A stretch of DNA of 64,000 nt from NCBI RefSeq assembly GCF_014077625.1, contig NZ_JACFXU010000015.1, positions 1 through 64,000 on the forward strand, written 5' to 3'. Positions 32,935 to 42,423 of this stretch are shown piece after piece (the first letter of the stretch is position 1; each line of letters starts with the position of its first letter). Position numbers and translations under genes: made by a program. The notes under the pieces were generated by a model. That model was given only the letters and a program-made list of their open reading frames with translations, was not told the DNA's origin and did no database searches. Source of the DNA: Sediminihaliea albiluteola. GTDB lineage: Bacteria; Pseudomonadota; Gammaproteobacteria; Pseudomonadales; Halieaceae.

Positions 32935-33864
32935 TTAGGTGAAGACTTTCGAGCGACGGAATTGCCCTGGCGATACGCCGGTATAGCGGCGGAATATTCG
33001 ATAAAAAGCACCGGTATCGCTGTAGCCCACCTGTCGACCAATTTCCTCCACGCTATGACGAGTGGTTGCTAAGAGAAACTGACTAGTCTTGACGCGCAGT
33101 AAAAGCACATAATCGAGGGGCGCCATACCGGTCTCAGTCTTGAAGCGCCGATTGAATGTACGCCGGTGCATGTTGAGGCGTTCAATACAGCGTAAGATCA
33201 CGTGTTCTTCTGCATAATGTTCGCTTAGCCAACGCTGAGCTAGCGAAATCGAACCGTCGATCATAGCTTCAGAGCAGGGCTTATAGATATCGTGATTCCA
33301 CTGAAGAGCATAGGTTTCAGCGCAATCTTTAGCGATGTCATCACCCCAGCAGTTGGCAATCATAGCCAGTACAGCTTCTTGCCAGGGAAGTTCGCCAGAG
33401 CATAGGACAGAGCCATCCTTAATCCAAGTCGGTTTTTGAATGAGCTCAAGGTCTGGGTAGGAGTGCTCGAACTGGCTGGTGAACTGGCTGTGTGTGACTG
33501 CCTTGCCACTACGAAAAAGGCCTGCTTCAGCTACTATAAATGTTCCTGTTCCCACTGCTACAACATTTGCACCTTTGTCGCTAACTCGCCTTAGCCAGCA
33601 GCTGAGTTCGCGAGAGTGAGCGGGTAAGCCTGCTTCTGGAATATTTAATGCGGGAACGAATACCCAGTCGGGCTGTAAATCCATGCCTTCATCAGGTTGG
33701 TCAATAAAGCCAAAGCGGTGATCTAGACTACTCTTATCATCGCAGCTGACGGCATAAATATGATCATCTTCTGTTCGGCTTGCTATGCAATGCTGTAATA
33801 GGTCGTGAGCTGAGGCTACTAGTGAGACTACTGAGCTCTGCGTTATAGCAAAGGCAAGCCGCAT
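32935..33864 (-). CDS. GlxA-type AraC-family regulator (DJ-1/PfpI + HTH)
   Basis: A 309-residue regulator with an N-terminal DJ-1/PfpI-like domain (from RLAFAITQSSVVSLVAS) that often acts as a ligand sensor. The C-terminal AraC double HTH covers about residues 215-305 (MHRRTFNRRFKTETGMAP and VEEIGRQVGYSDTGAFYRIFRRYTG). The ATG at 33864 is preferred over longer in-frame starts because GGAGG lies 7 nt upstream and the DJ-1 strand begins immediately. It is divergent from the dehydrogenase operon at 34040 and upstream of the aldolase gene; it likely activates one or both. Confidence 0.88.
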   Translation of the reverse strand: MRLAFAITQSSVVSLVASAHDLLQHCIASRTEDDHIYAVSCDDKSSLDHRFGFIDQPDEGMDLQPDWVFVPALNIPEAGLPAHSRELSCWLRRVSDKGANVVAVGTGTFIVAEAGLFRSGKAVTHSQFTSQFEHSYPDLELIQKPTWIKDGSVLCSGELPWQEAVLAMIANCWGDDIAKDCAETYALQWNHDIYKPCSEAMIDGSISLAQRWLSEHYAEEHVILRCIERLNMHRRTFNRRFKTETGMAPLDYVLLLRVKTSQFLLATTRHSVEEIGRQVGYSDTGAFYRIFRRYTGVSPGQFRRSKVFT

Positions 33865-34039
33865 TCTATCCTCCATGTCCATATTGGCCAGCAATTGGCG
33901 CATCTGGCAATTAAATTGCTTCTTCGGCAGTCCTACAATGTTTAAAAGCTGGGCAGAAAACATCCTTTAAGCAATGTTATTTAGGGTGTTTCGAAGTGTA
34001 CCGATATTACAACTATATGCTCATAACAGGGGAATTGCC

Positions 34040-35122
34040 ATGTCGTACAAAATTATACAGTGGGGCACCGGGGCGGTTGGAAAACACGCTTTGCGGGCAG
34101 TCTTGGATGATCCTGATATGCAGTTGGTTGGGGTCAAGGTCTATAGCGAGCAAAAAGTTGGTCTTGATGCTGGCACCTTATGTGATCGGCCCGAGACTGG
34201 GGTGAAAGCAGTGCTAGATCAAAGCCAGCTGCCACTGATGGACGCCGATTGCATTTTGTATATGCCAATGCTCCCAGACTATGAGGAGATCGCTAACTTG
34301 CTACGTGCGGGCATCAATGTCGTTACCACAGCTGCCAACATGTACCCGAAAGCTTACGGAGAAGAAGTCTTCAATAACTTGAATCAGGCAGCGCTGGAAG
34401 GCAAGAGCGTGTTTCATGGCTCAGGAATAAATCCGGCGTTCATGTCGGATGTGCTGCCATTAACCCTTTCGGGTATGTCTCATCGGGTTAGCAAAATCAT
34501 AGTTCAGGAAGTATCTGATGTGCATGTTTATGCGAGTCAGGCTCCAGAAATCATGATGGATAACATCGGATTTGGTAAAACACCCGAAGAAGCACTAAGG
34601 CCCGACAATCCCTTCTTGGAGTGGATGAGTGCCTACTTTCACGAGTCTATGTATATGCTGGCTGAGCACATGCAGGTGAAGTTAGACCGTATCGAGCCTC
34701 ATCATGAAGTGGCGGTTGCCAACAACGCTGTGCAGCTTGGAAATGATCTAGTGATCGAAGCCGGTAGCGTGGCCTGTCGTCGTTTTGAATGGCGCGGGAT
34801 TATCAATGGTAAAGATGCCATTGTATTGCGAACCTTTTGGAAAACTACATTGGACATTGAGCCCGCTTGGGCTGTCGACTCTAACAAGGAGGTAGAGTGG
34901 ACAGTGACTGTTGAAGGGACGCCTTCCTATCAAGCTAAAGTAGAAGTCTGTGCCAGTTTTGATCCACTAAACGTAATGTGCGGTAAAGGCGGAGAAGATG
35001 CGGCCGTCATTGGAACTGCAATGCATGCAATAAACGCGATTCCAGTGGTTTGCAAGGCCGCCCCGGGCGTCAGAACTTTTCTAGACCTTCCTATTATTGC
35101 CAGTCATGGCGCATTTCGATAA
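34040..35122 (+). CDS. NAD(P)-binding dehydrogenase, dihydrodipicolinate reductase-like fold
   Basis: A 360-residue oxidoreductase with an N-terminal Rossmann domain (IIQWGTGAVGKHALRAVL) of the type shared by dihydrodipicolinate reductase-like and 2,4-diaminopentanoate dehydrogenase-like proteins. A conserved FHGSGINPAFMSDVLPL segment and a mixed alpha/beta substrate domain follow. Homologues are common in mycobacterial and marine steroid-degrading clusters but are poorly characterised. The start at 34040 has AGGGGA upstream; a longer in-frame start at 33974 is unlikely. It heads an operon with two SDR genes. Confidence 0.78.
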   Translation: MSYKIIQWGTGAVGKHALRAVLDDPDMQLVGVKVYSEQKVGLDAGTLCDRPETGVKAVLDQSQLPLMDADCILYMPMLPDYEEIANLLRAGINVVTTAANMYPKAYGEEVFNNLNQAALEGKSVFHGSGINPAFMSDVLPLTLSGMSHRVSKIIVQEVSDVHVYASQAPEIMMDNIGFGKTPEEALRPDNPFLEWMSAYFHESMYMLAEHMQVKLDRIEPHHEVAVANNAVQLGNDLVIEAGSVACRRFEWRGIINGKDAIVLRTFWKTTLDIEPAWAVDSNKEVEWTVTVEGTPSYQAKVEVCASFDPLNVMCGKGGEDAAVIGTAMHAINAIPVVCKAAPGVRTFLDLPIIASHGAFR

Positions 35123-35140
35123 TCCAAGCTTGGACTTCTT

Positions 35141-35938
35141 ATGAATAATTTACTAGATCGTATGCGGGTTGAGGGCAAGGTGGCAATAGTCACCGGAGCC
35201 GGTCGAGGGGTCGGGCGGGGTATCGCTTTAGCGCTAGCGTCAGGTGGTGCCAAAGTTGTTTGTTCCGCTCGTTCTGCCAAAGAGATTGCAGAAACTGTTG
35301 CTATGATTAAAGCGCAGGGTGCTGAATCTGTGCCTATCATCGCTGATGTTATGGACGAGCAGCAATTACAAAACCTTGTCGATCGTACAGTGGAAGAGTA
35401 CAGCGGTATCGACATTATTATCAATAATGCGGGGGGCAATGATTACGCGCCCTTTCTAGAAACTACTACAGATTCTTTCAAATATCATTTTGACTGGAAC
35501 ACCACCTCAGCTTTTACACTTAGCAGGATTGCTACACCCTGGATGCTCAAACGCGGTGGCGGGAGCATAATCAATATTTCTTCGGCAGCTGGCCATATAG
35601 GTATTCGAGGAATGATGGCCTATTGCGTGGCAAAAGCGGGTTTAGATCAACTCACTCGCTGTATGGCGGAGGAACTAGCCCCTAAGATTCGTGTTAACTG
35701 CTTGGCGCTAGGCTCAATAATGACCCCGGCATTACAAAAAACCTTTGACCTGGAAGAGGGGTTTCGCGAAAAGCTTGAAAGTAAAACGCCCCTTCAATGT
35801 GTAGGAAATGCTGAAAATGTAGGTTTAGCAGCATTGTTTTTGTGTTCTGAAGCTGGCTCCTACTGCACTGGCGCGATACTCAATATCGATGGCGGGATCC
35901 AAGATACAAACCTACCATTTAGGCTACCTGACCTTTAA
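35141..35938 (+). CDS. SDR-family oxidoreductase
   Basis: A 265-residue classical SDR: TGAGRGVG (about 18-25), NNAGGNDYAPF, NISSAAGHIG and YCVAK, with a C-terminal CTGAILNIDGG. SARSAKE after beta-2 suggests NADP(H). It is the second gene of the operon begun at 34040 (18-bp gap) and lies 11 bp before another SDR. The 7-alpha-hydroxysteroid dehydrogenase-like family is a plausible comparison but not established. Confidence 0.92.
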   Translation: MNNLLDRMRVEGKVAIVTGAGRGVGRGIALALASGGAKVVCSARSAKEIAETVAMIKAQGAESVPIIADVMDEQQLQNLVDRTVEEYSGIDIIINNAGGNDYAPFLETTTDSFKYHFDWNTTSAFTLSRIATPWMLKRGGGSIINISSAAGHIGIRGMMAYCVAKAGLDQLTRCMAEELAPKIRVNCLALGSIMTPALQKTFDLEEGFREKLESKTPLQCVGNAENVGLAALFLCSEAGSYCTGAILNIDGGIQDTNLPFRLPDL

Positions 35939-35949
35939 GGAGGGTGACA

Positions 35950-36783
35950 ATGTCTCGCTCGGAGGATCCGTTCAGGTTCGATAATAAAGTCGTGGTCGTG
36001 ACTGGCGGCAATGGTGCTATAGGGCAGGGTTTGGTGCACGGATTTTCCCTGCGCGGTGCTCAGGTTGTAATAGCCGATCACTCAGAAGCTGTGGTGCCAG
36101 TTCGGTCTGCAGGTGCCGGGCGGGTATTGGATGTGCGCACTGATATAACCGACCGCGATTCAGTGGATGCGATGGTAGCTCAGACTCTCGATGAGTTTGG
36201 TCAGATAGACGTTCTAGTGAATAATGCGGGTGCAGGAAAGGGGGTTGCGAGTATTTTGGAAGTGGATCAACCATCAATCGATTGGCTTATCGATCTGAAT
36301 ATTCGTGGCACGCTCCACTGTACCCAAGCTATCGCTCGACATATGAGCGATAGCCAGTCAGGTTCCATCGTTAACATCGCATCCGGCGCAGCGCTCAGTG
36401 GGGTTGCCGGTCGCTACGATCCTGTCTATGCCGGCTGTAAAGGGTTTATGGTATCGCTTACCAAGGTTTTAGCGATGGATCTTGGTCAGTTTGGTGTTCG
36501 GGTTAATACCGTTGCGCCAGGGTGGATCGTGCCAGAGAGTAGCGCGGAAATCTCCGATGGAAGCTTTTGGGTAAAGCTTGCGGATACCTTCGGGACACCA
36601 GAGCAATTCAATCAAGATTTTGAAAGAGATGGCAGTCTGCACGCCTCCAGTGATCGAGCCTTAGCGCGTCTTGGTCGACCCTCGGACATTGCTAACGCGA
36701 CTATCTACTTCGCTTCCGATGCGGCCTGTCATGTTACGGGGCAGTTATTGAGTGTTTGCGGTGGTGCAATAATGCCTTCTTGA
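35950..36783 (+). CDS. SDR-family oxidoreductase
   Basis: A 277-residue SDR with TGGNGAIG (about 17-24), LVNNAGAGKG, NIASGAALSG and YAGCK, and a C-terminal VTGQLLSVCGG. An acidic residue after beta-2 (IADHSE) suggests NAD. An AAGGAGG ribosome-binding site 6 nt upstream selects ATG 35950 over GTG 35944. There is an insert between beta-6 and the C-terminus (about residues 195-235) relative to compact SDRs. It is the third and last gene of the operon. Confidence 0.91.
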   Translation: MSRSEDPFRFDNKVVVVTGGNGAIGQGLVHGFSLRGAQVVIADHSEAVVPVRSAGAGRVLDVRTDITDRDSVDAMVAQTLDEFGQIDVLVNNAGAGKGVASILEVDQPSIDWLIDLNIRGTLHCTQAIARHMSDSQSGSIVNIASGAALSGVAGRYDPVYAGCKGFMVSLTKVLAMDLGQFGVRVNTVAPGWIVPESSAEISDGSFWVKLADTFGTPEQFNQDFERDGSLHASSDRALARLGRPSDIANATIYFASDAACHVTGQLLSVCGGAIMPS

Positions 36784-36850
36784 CGCAACACGCGAAGTGC
36801 AATGCGCAGCTGGGCTTGGCTAAGAGCCCGTGATGGGGTGATGCGATAAA

Positions 36851-37543
36851 TTAATTATTTTGCACGGTATTGCTTACTAGCGGCCATAGCTCGAGTTCGA
36901 CTCGCCGGTTGATGGCGCGATTTTCGGGACTGTCATTGTCCACCAGCGGCAGGCTGGAACCCAGCCCCAATATCACTAAACGCCTTGGTAAGACACCTTT
37001 GTTATTCAGGTATTGGCCGACCGCATCTGCACGCTGTTCTGACAGTCGCTGATTGTAATTAGGGTCTCCTAGACTGTCACTGTGGCCACTAATTGCGATC
37101 AGAGTCTTATCGTAATCAAGCAGTAAACTTGACAGAAGATCCAGCACCTCCTGTGCCGCAGGGGTCAGGCTGGCACTGTTTGTATCGAAGGTGGCGGCAC
37201 CGGGAATAATGAGGTGAATATGGTCTTTGAGCCGGGTTAGCTGCAGACCGTGTTGGGCCAGAGGTAATAGACTGGCGTTTTGCACGTCGAGGTAGAAGCC
37301 CACCGTGGGGGGCGTCAGGGGTTCAGGTTCTTGGCTTACTGCCTTGGCGAGCACTTCAGCTAGCTGGCCTTGGCTAGATATTGTAGTTAATGAGGTCGCT
37401 GGAGCCGGCCTCTTTGATGGCGTAGAAGATACGCTTGGACTCGTAGGCTTGGTTGCAGCTGGCTGAGCTAAGTAGCTACAAGCAGCAGTAAGGCTTATTA
37501 GGGCGGATACAATAGCTTGCTGGCAAAAATATCTAAGTGACAC
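36851..37543 (-). CDS. OmpA-family lipoprotein
   Basis: A 230-residue envelope protein with signal peptide and lipobox TAAC (lipidated Cys about residue 22), a Pro/Thr/Ser-rich linker, and a C-terminal OmpA/Pal peptidoglycan-binding domain at about residues 115-225. The key motif is present: ISGHSDSLGDPNYNQRLSEQRADAVGQYL, then RRVELELWPL. It would tether the outer membrane to peptidoglycan. It is not the Tol-Pal Pal protein, since neighbours differ. It precedes the EAL gene on the same strand with a 73-bp gap. Confidence 0.9.
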   Translation of the reverse strand: MSLRYFCQQAIVSALISLTAACSYLAQPAATKPTSPSVSSTPSKRPAPATSLTTISSQGQLAEVLAKAVSQEPEPLTPPTVGFYLDVQNASLLPLAQHGLQLTRLKDHIHLIIPGAATFDTNSASLTPAAQEVLDLLSSLLLDYDKTLIAISGHSDSLGDPNYNQRLSEQRADAVGQYLNNKGVLPRRLVILGLGSSLPLVDNDSPENRAINRRVELELWPLVSNTVQNN

Positions 37544-37616
37544 GTGAGGGCCTGTACTGGGTTATTGAGCGCCGAGTCATTCTACTCCAAAAGCTTTTCG
37601 CTGTTGTATTATTCAA

Positions 37617-39194
37617 TCAGCGCTGTTTGGCATGATATTTGAGGAATTCTGCCGCTGTTAGCGGTTTACTATAATAGTAGCCTTGGCCTCTCTGTACGCC
37701 GTTGTTGGCCAGCCATTGAACCTGATGCGCTGACTCGATACCTTCAGCGACCATGTCCAATTCCAGCGATTTGGCCATTTCGATAATGTGAACAATAACG
37801 GAACTAGTCACTGCATGGGTCTCAATGGCATCTACAAAGGCTTTATCTAACTTGAGTGTGTCTAGCTCAAAAGTTTCCAGATAGGACAGGCTGGAATAGC
37901 CGGTGCCAAAATCGTCGATAGCCATCTGGTGACCGCGGCGACGCAACTTGCTGATCAACTTTCTGGAGTCTTCGTGATTGACCAGTGCTCGTTCGGTGAT
38001 TTCAAATTTAATAGCAGAGGCGGGTAGCTTGGCTGAATCCAGTATGTGCTTCAACTCTAGGGCGATTAAGGGATGCTCTAAATCTTGGGCGGAAAGGTTG
38101 ATATTGATGCTGAATTGATCGTGGGTGGCTAGCAGTTGACCCATCTCTTCAACTACACGCTTTATCACTAAGAGCGTCAACTTGTGGATGGAGTTAGATT
38201 TTTCAGCGACTGGAATAAATAGATCGGGGCTAATGATCTCGCCATCTTCTCGCTGCCAGCGAGCGAGGGCTTCGGCACCATGACAGCGGCCAGTAGAGAG
38301 GTCGACAATCGGCTGATAAGCGACAGTGATATTACCGTTTTTAATGGCATTTGTTAGCTCAGCACTGAAACTCAGCTGCCGCTGTGACACTCGAAACACT
38401 GCTAGAACCCACAACACAATAAGCAGTATTCCCAGTACTGCCGCAGTGATTAAGCTTGGCAGATAGCGCTCTACTAATTGGCCCGAAGGTTGTACAGCAA
38501 CGACATCCATTGGGAACACAGTGTTGAGTGAAAAGCGTGACACGATAAGCTGCCGATCACTGTCTATCGTTAAACCAGGTTCGAGAGTGCTCGGTTCAGG
38601 TAGAAGGGCCTCTGTTGGACTGGACACCAAAAGTAAGTTTTCAACCCAAAGGCCTGCTTGCTGATCCAGTGCGGTGGTGTCTAGCAAAAGGCGCGGATCG
38701 ATGGCGACATCGTGGTCACCAAAGCGCATCAAAAATAGTTCTACATCGCCCACGGCTGTCTCTGGGCTGGGCCACCAGGCGATTACACCATTGTCATAAA
38801 TTCGGCTGGCTTCTGGGGGAGTTAAGATTGCTCCCTGCACAAAGCCCGCACCGCATTGGCGTTTAATGGCCCGCCAATATCCAATAGAGCGAATATAGGG
38901 CCGAGCAATGGCCTCTTGTTGCATCCACTGAATATGAAGATCTGAGCAGGGCTCAATATCTGCTCGGTTTAGTCGCTCAAGCAGGCCGCGAATATCCAAG
39001 ATAGCCGACTCCGCCTCGAGCCCCAAGCGCTCTGCCACGGTAGCAAGACGCTGCTCTTCGGCCACGATGGACTGGTGCCATAGATACCACCCCAACAAGA
39101 AAAATAAACAGAGTGCGCCGAGTATGGAGTTCACCAGCACGCGCAGAATTAGGCGCTTGCTGCGTGCGGGTTTTTGTCGACCTGCCTTGCTCAA
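37617..39194 (-). CDS. CSS-motif EAL phosphodiesterase (c-di-GMP hydrolase)
   Basis: A 525-residue inner-membrane protein with a membrane helix (residues about 17-40), a periplasmic CSS-motif sensor (Cys-Ser in PCSDLHIQWMQQ and a second Cys in RQCGAG), a second helix (about 250-272) and a cytoplasmic EAL domain. Catalytic residues look intact: GAEALARW, NLSAQDL, EITERAL, IDDFGTGYSSL, LDKAF and EGIES. It should hydrolyse c-di-GMP. In related enzymes the paired cysteines form a redox-sensitive disulfide. The start appears to be TTG, with no earlier alternative in the domain. It is divergent from a GGDEF protein. Confidence 0.93.
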   Translation of the reverse strand: MSKAGRQKPARSKRLILRVLVNSILGALCLFFLLGWYLWHQSIVAEEQRLATVAERLGLEAESAILDIRGLLERLNRADIEPCSDLHIQWMQQEAIARPYIRSIGYWRAIKRQCGAGFVQGAILTPPEASRIYDNGVIAWWPSPETAVGDVELFLMRFGDHDVAIDPRLLLDTTALDQQAGLWVENLLLVSSPTEALLPEPSTLEPGLTIDSDRQLIVSRFSLNTVFPMDVVAVQPSGQLVERYLPSLITAAVLGILLIVLWVLAVFRVSQRQLSFSAELTNAIKNGNITVAYQPIVDLSTGRCHGAEALARWQREDGEIISPDLFIPVAEKSNSIHKLTLLVIKRVVEEMGQLLATHDQFSININLSAQDLEHPLIALELKHILDSAKLPASAIKFEITERALVNHEDSRKLISKLRRRGHQMAIDDFGTGYSSLSYLETFELDTLKLDKAFVDAIETHAVTSSVIVHIIEMAKSLELDMVAEGIESAHQVQWLANNGVQRGQGYYYSKPLTAAEFLKYHAKQR

Positions 39195-39367
39195 TATGGA
39201 GCTTCCATTTAGCTGGTATAACTGCCTACATTAGTTGCTTGTGCCGGTCTTGGCAATTGACATATGAGCGCTTAATTTCATAGTCACTGGTGGCAAAAAT
39301 GAGAGCTTGATCACAGTCTGCCCACCGAGTGTTTCGAAGGGCGAAGCTATGGTGTTAAGCTGGTATT

Positions 39368-41326
39368 TTGTCGCTTTGGATTTTTGTGCCTAACACAGCT
39401 GCACAGGTGTTTTTGAAGGCCCTATTCTTACTGTTCACAGGCTTTGGCTTTTTGGCTGAGTCCAAGGCAGAGTCAGTGCTGGGCGAGCCCCAGTTACAGC
39501 AATCACTACATCAACTAGCCCCCCTAGTGTGGACTGACCCCTGGGCGGCGAGAGAACAGCTTAATGCACTGGCCCCTCAATTGGCTACGGCCAGCAGCGA
39601 GACGCGGGTAGATTACTATTTGCGGCTGGCACAGGCCTTGCAATATCTTCACTTAAAGGATGAGTTCGCTGAGGCGGTAGATGCCGGCATGGCCGCACTG
39701 ACGCAGGAGTCGGTCCTGGATACACGTTTGCTTCTTATCACCTTTGAGGCTGTTCGGTCCCGGCGAGAAGGCAGCTTCGCTCGCGCACAGAGCTTGTTGG
39801 CTAAGGCCCTCGTTGATGCTCAAGAAGCGGACTTGGATTTTTTGGCTGTATTTATTCAGGCTGAGCTGGCTTTTACGCACACTCTTGCCGGCCGATACGA
39901 GCTGGCATTTATGGAGTTGCAGCAGGCTTTTGAATCGGCGGTAAAACAACAAGATCAGTTCTTAATCGCCTTGGTTAACGAAAGTTTGGGTGCTCTGTAC
40001 GGCTATACCGATGAGTATCAGCAGTCTATAAAGCATTATCAGAAGGCGCTTGATAGCTACACTGCTTTGGGCTTCCGAGTCTATGCGGCGGAGGCGACTT
40101 ATGGGCTAGCTATTACGCAGCGCTATGCCAAGCAGTGGGAGCAAGCTCTAGTGGGTTTCCGACAATACCGTGATATGACCGAAAGCAAAAGCGCTGCTCA
40201 TGCCAATTTCCTTGCTAATTACGGGCTGGGGATGAGCTATGCCGAGCAAGGTGATTGTGCGCAGGCGCTTGTGGCCATTGCCAAAGCTTTAGATTCAGTG
40301 AATGCGCCTCTAGATATGAAGGGTGAACTGTATAAGCGAAAAGCAGTTTGTAAGGCCAAACTTGGTGAGCAGGAAGCTGCGCTCACAGCGATAAGCTCAG
40401 CAAAAGAGATCTTTGCAGCGCTTCCTGAGCTCAAAGGGTCACGCTGGCAGTTGGAAGTACTTCAGGCAGAATCCCAAGTGGCGGCGATGCAGGGTAAGCA
40501 TCACTTGGCTTATGATTTACTTCAGGACTTCCATCAGCAAATGATCGCCCGGGAGCGTGAGGATACTGCCCAGCGCTTGATCAGTTTGCGTGTTCAAATG
40601 GAGGATGCCCGCAAGGATCATGAGATCACTTTGCTCAAAAAGCAGGCCAAGGTAGATGCCTTTGAATTGCAGCAGCAGCAACAAGATAATGAGATACAGC
40701 GTGTCACCATAGCTTCTTGGGTAGGCAGCACTTGTATTGCAGTTGTATTTTTGGGCTGGCAGTTACGTAACGCAAGACGTTTTCGTGAGCTCTCAGCTCG
40801 TGATGGCCTCACAGGGCTCTACAATAGGCGCTTTATCTTTGCTCAGCTTGAGAAGCTTGTGGCAGGGATTACTTCAGATAAGGGGCGGCTTGCGATAATC
40901 CTCATTGACCTAGATAACTTTAAGCAAATCAATGATCGCCACGGTCATCCAGCGGGTGATTTAGTGCTAAAAGGCATTGCCAAGATCGTCAGTTCTGAGC
41001 TGCGGCCCGCTGATGAAGTGGCGCGAGTGGGGGGCGAGGAGTTTCTCTGTATGTTACCGCGCACCTCAGCGGCAGAAGCCTCAGTGATTGCGCAGCGCTT
41101 ATTGGCTTGCATTCATAAGCAGCACTTTAGACTCTCAGATGCTAGCCTCTTACAAGTCACAGTGAGTATGGGGCTTGCCAGTTACAGTAGAGATTGCAGC
41201 ACAGTCGAAGCACTCTACGCTGCTGCTGATGATGCGCTATACCAAGCCAAGTCTCATGGAAAAAATCAGCTGGTTTTCGCTGGCTCAGCTTTGTCCCAGA
41301 GTGTTGGTGCTCCAGCTCTGCAATAG
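39368..41326 (+). CDS. TPR-GGDEF diguanylate cyclase, exported sensor
   Basis: A 652-residue protein with an N-terminal signal/membrane segment, periplasmic tetratricopeptide repeats (about residues 60-400), a coiled coil, one membrane helix (about 447-465) and a cytoplasmic GGDEF domain. The active site is GGEEF, and an RxxD inhibitory I-site (RPAD) lies five residues upstream, so it should make c-di-GMP with product feedback. The assigned start is TTG with a weak ribosome-binding site; a GTG 18 nt later is possible. It is divergent from the EAL gene, giving opposed synthesis and hydrolysis enzymes side by side. Confidence 0.92.
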   Translation: MSLWIFVPNTAAQVFLKALFLLFTGFGFLAESKAESVLGEPQLQQSLHQLAPLVWTDPWAAREQLNALAPQLATASSETRVDYYLRLAQALQYLHLKDEFAEAVDAGMAALTQESVLDTRLLLITFEAVRSRREGSFARAQSLLAKALVDAQEADLDFLAVFIQAELAFTHTLAGRYELAFMELQQAFESAVKQQDQFLIALVNESLGALYGYTDEYQQSIKHYQKALDSYTALGFRVYAAEATYGLAITQRYAKQWEQALVGFRQYRDMTESKSAAHANFLANYGLGMSYAEQGDCAQALVAIAKALDSVNAPLDMKGELYKRKAVCKAKLGEQEAALTAISSAKEIFAALPELKGSRWQLEVLQAESQVAAMQGKHHLAYDLLQDFHQQMIAREREDTAQRLISLRVQMEDARKDHEITLLKKQAKVDAFELQQQQQDNEIQRVTIASWVGSTCIAVVFLGWQLRNARRFRELSARDGLTGLYNRRFIFAQLEKLVAGITSDKGRLAIILIDLDNFKQINDRHGHPAGDLVLKGIAKIVSSELRPADEVARVGGEEFLCMLPRTSAAEASVIAQRLLACIHKQHFRLSDASLLQVTVSMGLASYSRDCSTVEALYAAADDALYQAKSHGKNQLVFAGSALSQSVGAPALQ

Positions 41327-41353
41327 AACAGCCGGGGGGCTGAGAGCTGGCCT

Positions 41354-42220
41354 TTAAAAATGTCTAATGTAGCGTTCGGCGTATTCCTCCATAAGCCGTT
41401 TTTTATCTGCAAGAGAAGATGTTTTGCCAAGTATAAATGGAAAGGGTGGAGCCACGGTTGCCGTCATACCCTGCTCGCCGAGTGCCTGCAACTGGCTTAC
41501 ATCTACCTCGGCTTTCAAGCCTACTATGGTTTCAAAACCCTCCCACTTGCGCCCGGCCTCGCTGCGCAAGGCTTTAAGTTGAGCCATGATGCCCGGTACC
41601 TCCTCTGGGAGGTTGCCAGCACCAATCCAGCCATCGCAGCGCTGCGCCGCTCGCTTCAGCGCTGCTTGGTTATCGCCTCCAACATAGATTGGCACGCGGT
41701 TTTTTGGTGCGGGTTCAATTTGCAGTCGCGGGAATTGGTAGAACTCGCCTTGATAATCGACCATACCGCCATCCCATAAGCGCTGGATCACTTCAATCAT
41801 TTCATCCATGCGCTTGCCCCGGGCCTTAAATGGCGCGCCATAGATTTCGAATTCATCTTTCATCCAACCTGCTCCAATACCCAGTGCAAAGCGCTCGCCG
41901 CTGAATATGGACAGCGCGCCGCAGGCTTTGGCCACTTCAAAGGGATTACGCAAGGGGAGGACGTAGACCGCGGTAGAGAAGCGCAGGCGTGTGGTAGCTG
42001 CTGCCATAAAGGCAATGCTTACCCAGCAGTCAGGGAAGGGATCGCTCGCTGTCATCGGCGCTTTGCCATCGGGCGAGTAGGGGTAGGGAGCGTTGACAAC
42101 CTCAGGGTAGATTGCATGATCGGCATTGAGAATGCCTTCAAAGCCCAGCTCTTCAGCAAAGCGCACTACCGGAATTAATTGCTCGGGCTCAACCCAAGCC
42201 ACCGATTGCCAAAACTTCAT
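41354..42220 (-). CDS. LLM-class oxidoreductase, tandem copy A
   Basis: A 288-residue luciferase-like protein of the same subgroup as 19035: MKFWQSVAWVEPEQL, LGFEGILNADHA, STAVYVLPLRNPFEVAKA, GIGAGWMKDEFEIYG and ARGKRMDEM. Hand alignment gives about 37 differences in 288 positions (about 87% identity) to the next gene, showing a tandem duplication. It converges on the GGDEF gene with a 27-bp gap. The cofactor (F420 or FMN) is not resolved by sequence. Confidence 0.87.
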   Translation of the reverse strand: MKFWQSVAWVEPEQLIPVVRFAEELGFEGILNADHAIYPEVVNAPYPYSPDGKAPMTASDPFPDCWVSIAFMAAATTRLRFSTAVYVLPLRNPFEVAKACGALSIFSGERFALGIGAGWMKDEFEIYGAPFKARGKRMDEMIEVIQRLWDGGMVDYQGEFYQFPRLQIEPAPKNRVPIYVGGDNQAALKRAAQRCDGWIGAGNLPEEVPGIMAQLKALRSEAGRKWEGFETIVGLKAEVDVSQLQALGEQGMTATVAPPFPFILGKTSSLADKKRLMEEYAERYIRHF

Positions 42221-42423
42221 CTAATCGAACCTTTGAAAACTTATAGCAGCGGAGCTCATCATATGCTGGGCCAGTTGCAATTCATATCACTGCTATCGCG
42301 GCCCAAGGCTTTCGATTGCATAGTTGAACTGGCTGTCACGTCAGCCTGCCATGGCTTAGCAAAGCTTGCTAGCAGCTGCAGTACCTTATGCGCTTGGAAG
42401 TTTATTATGGCTATATCAGACAT

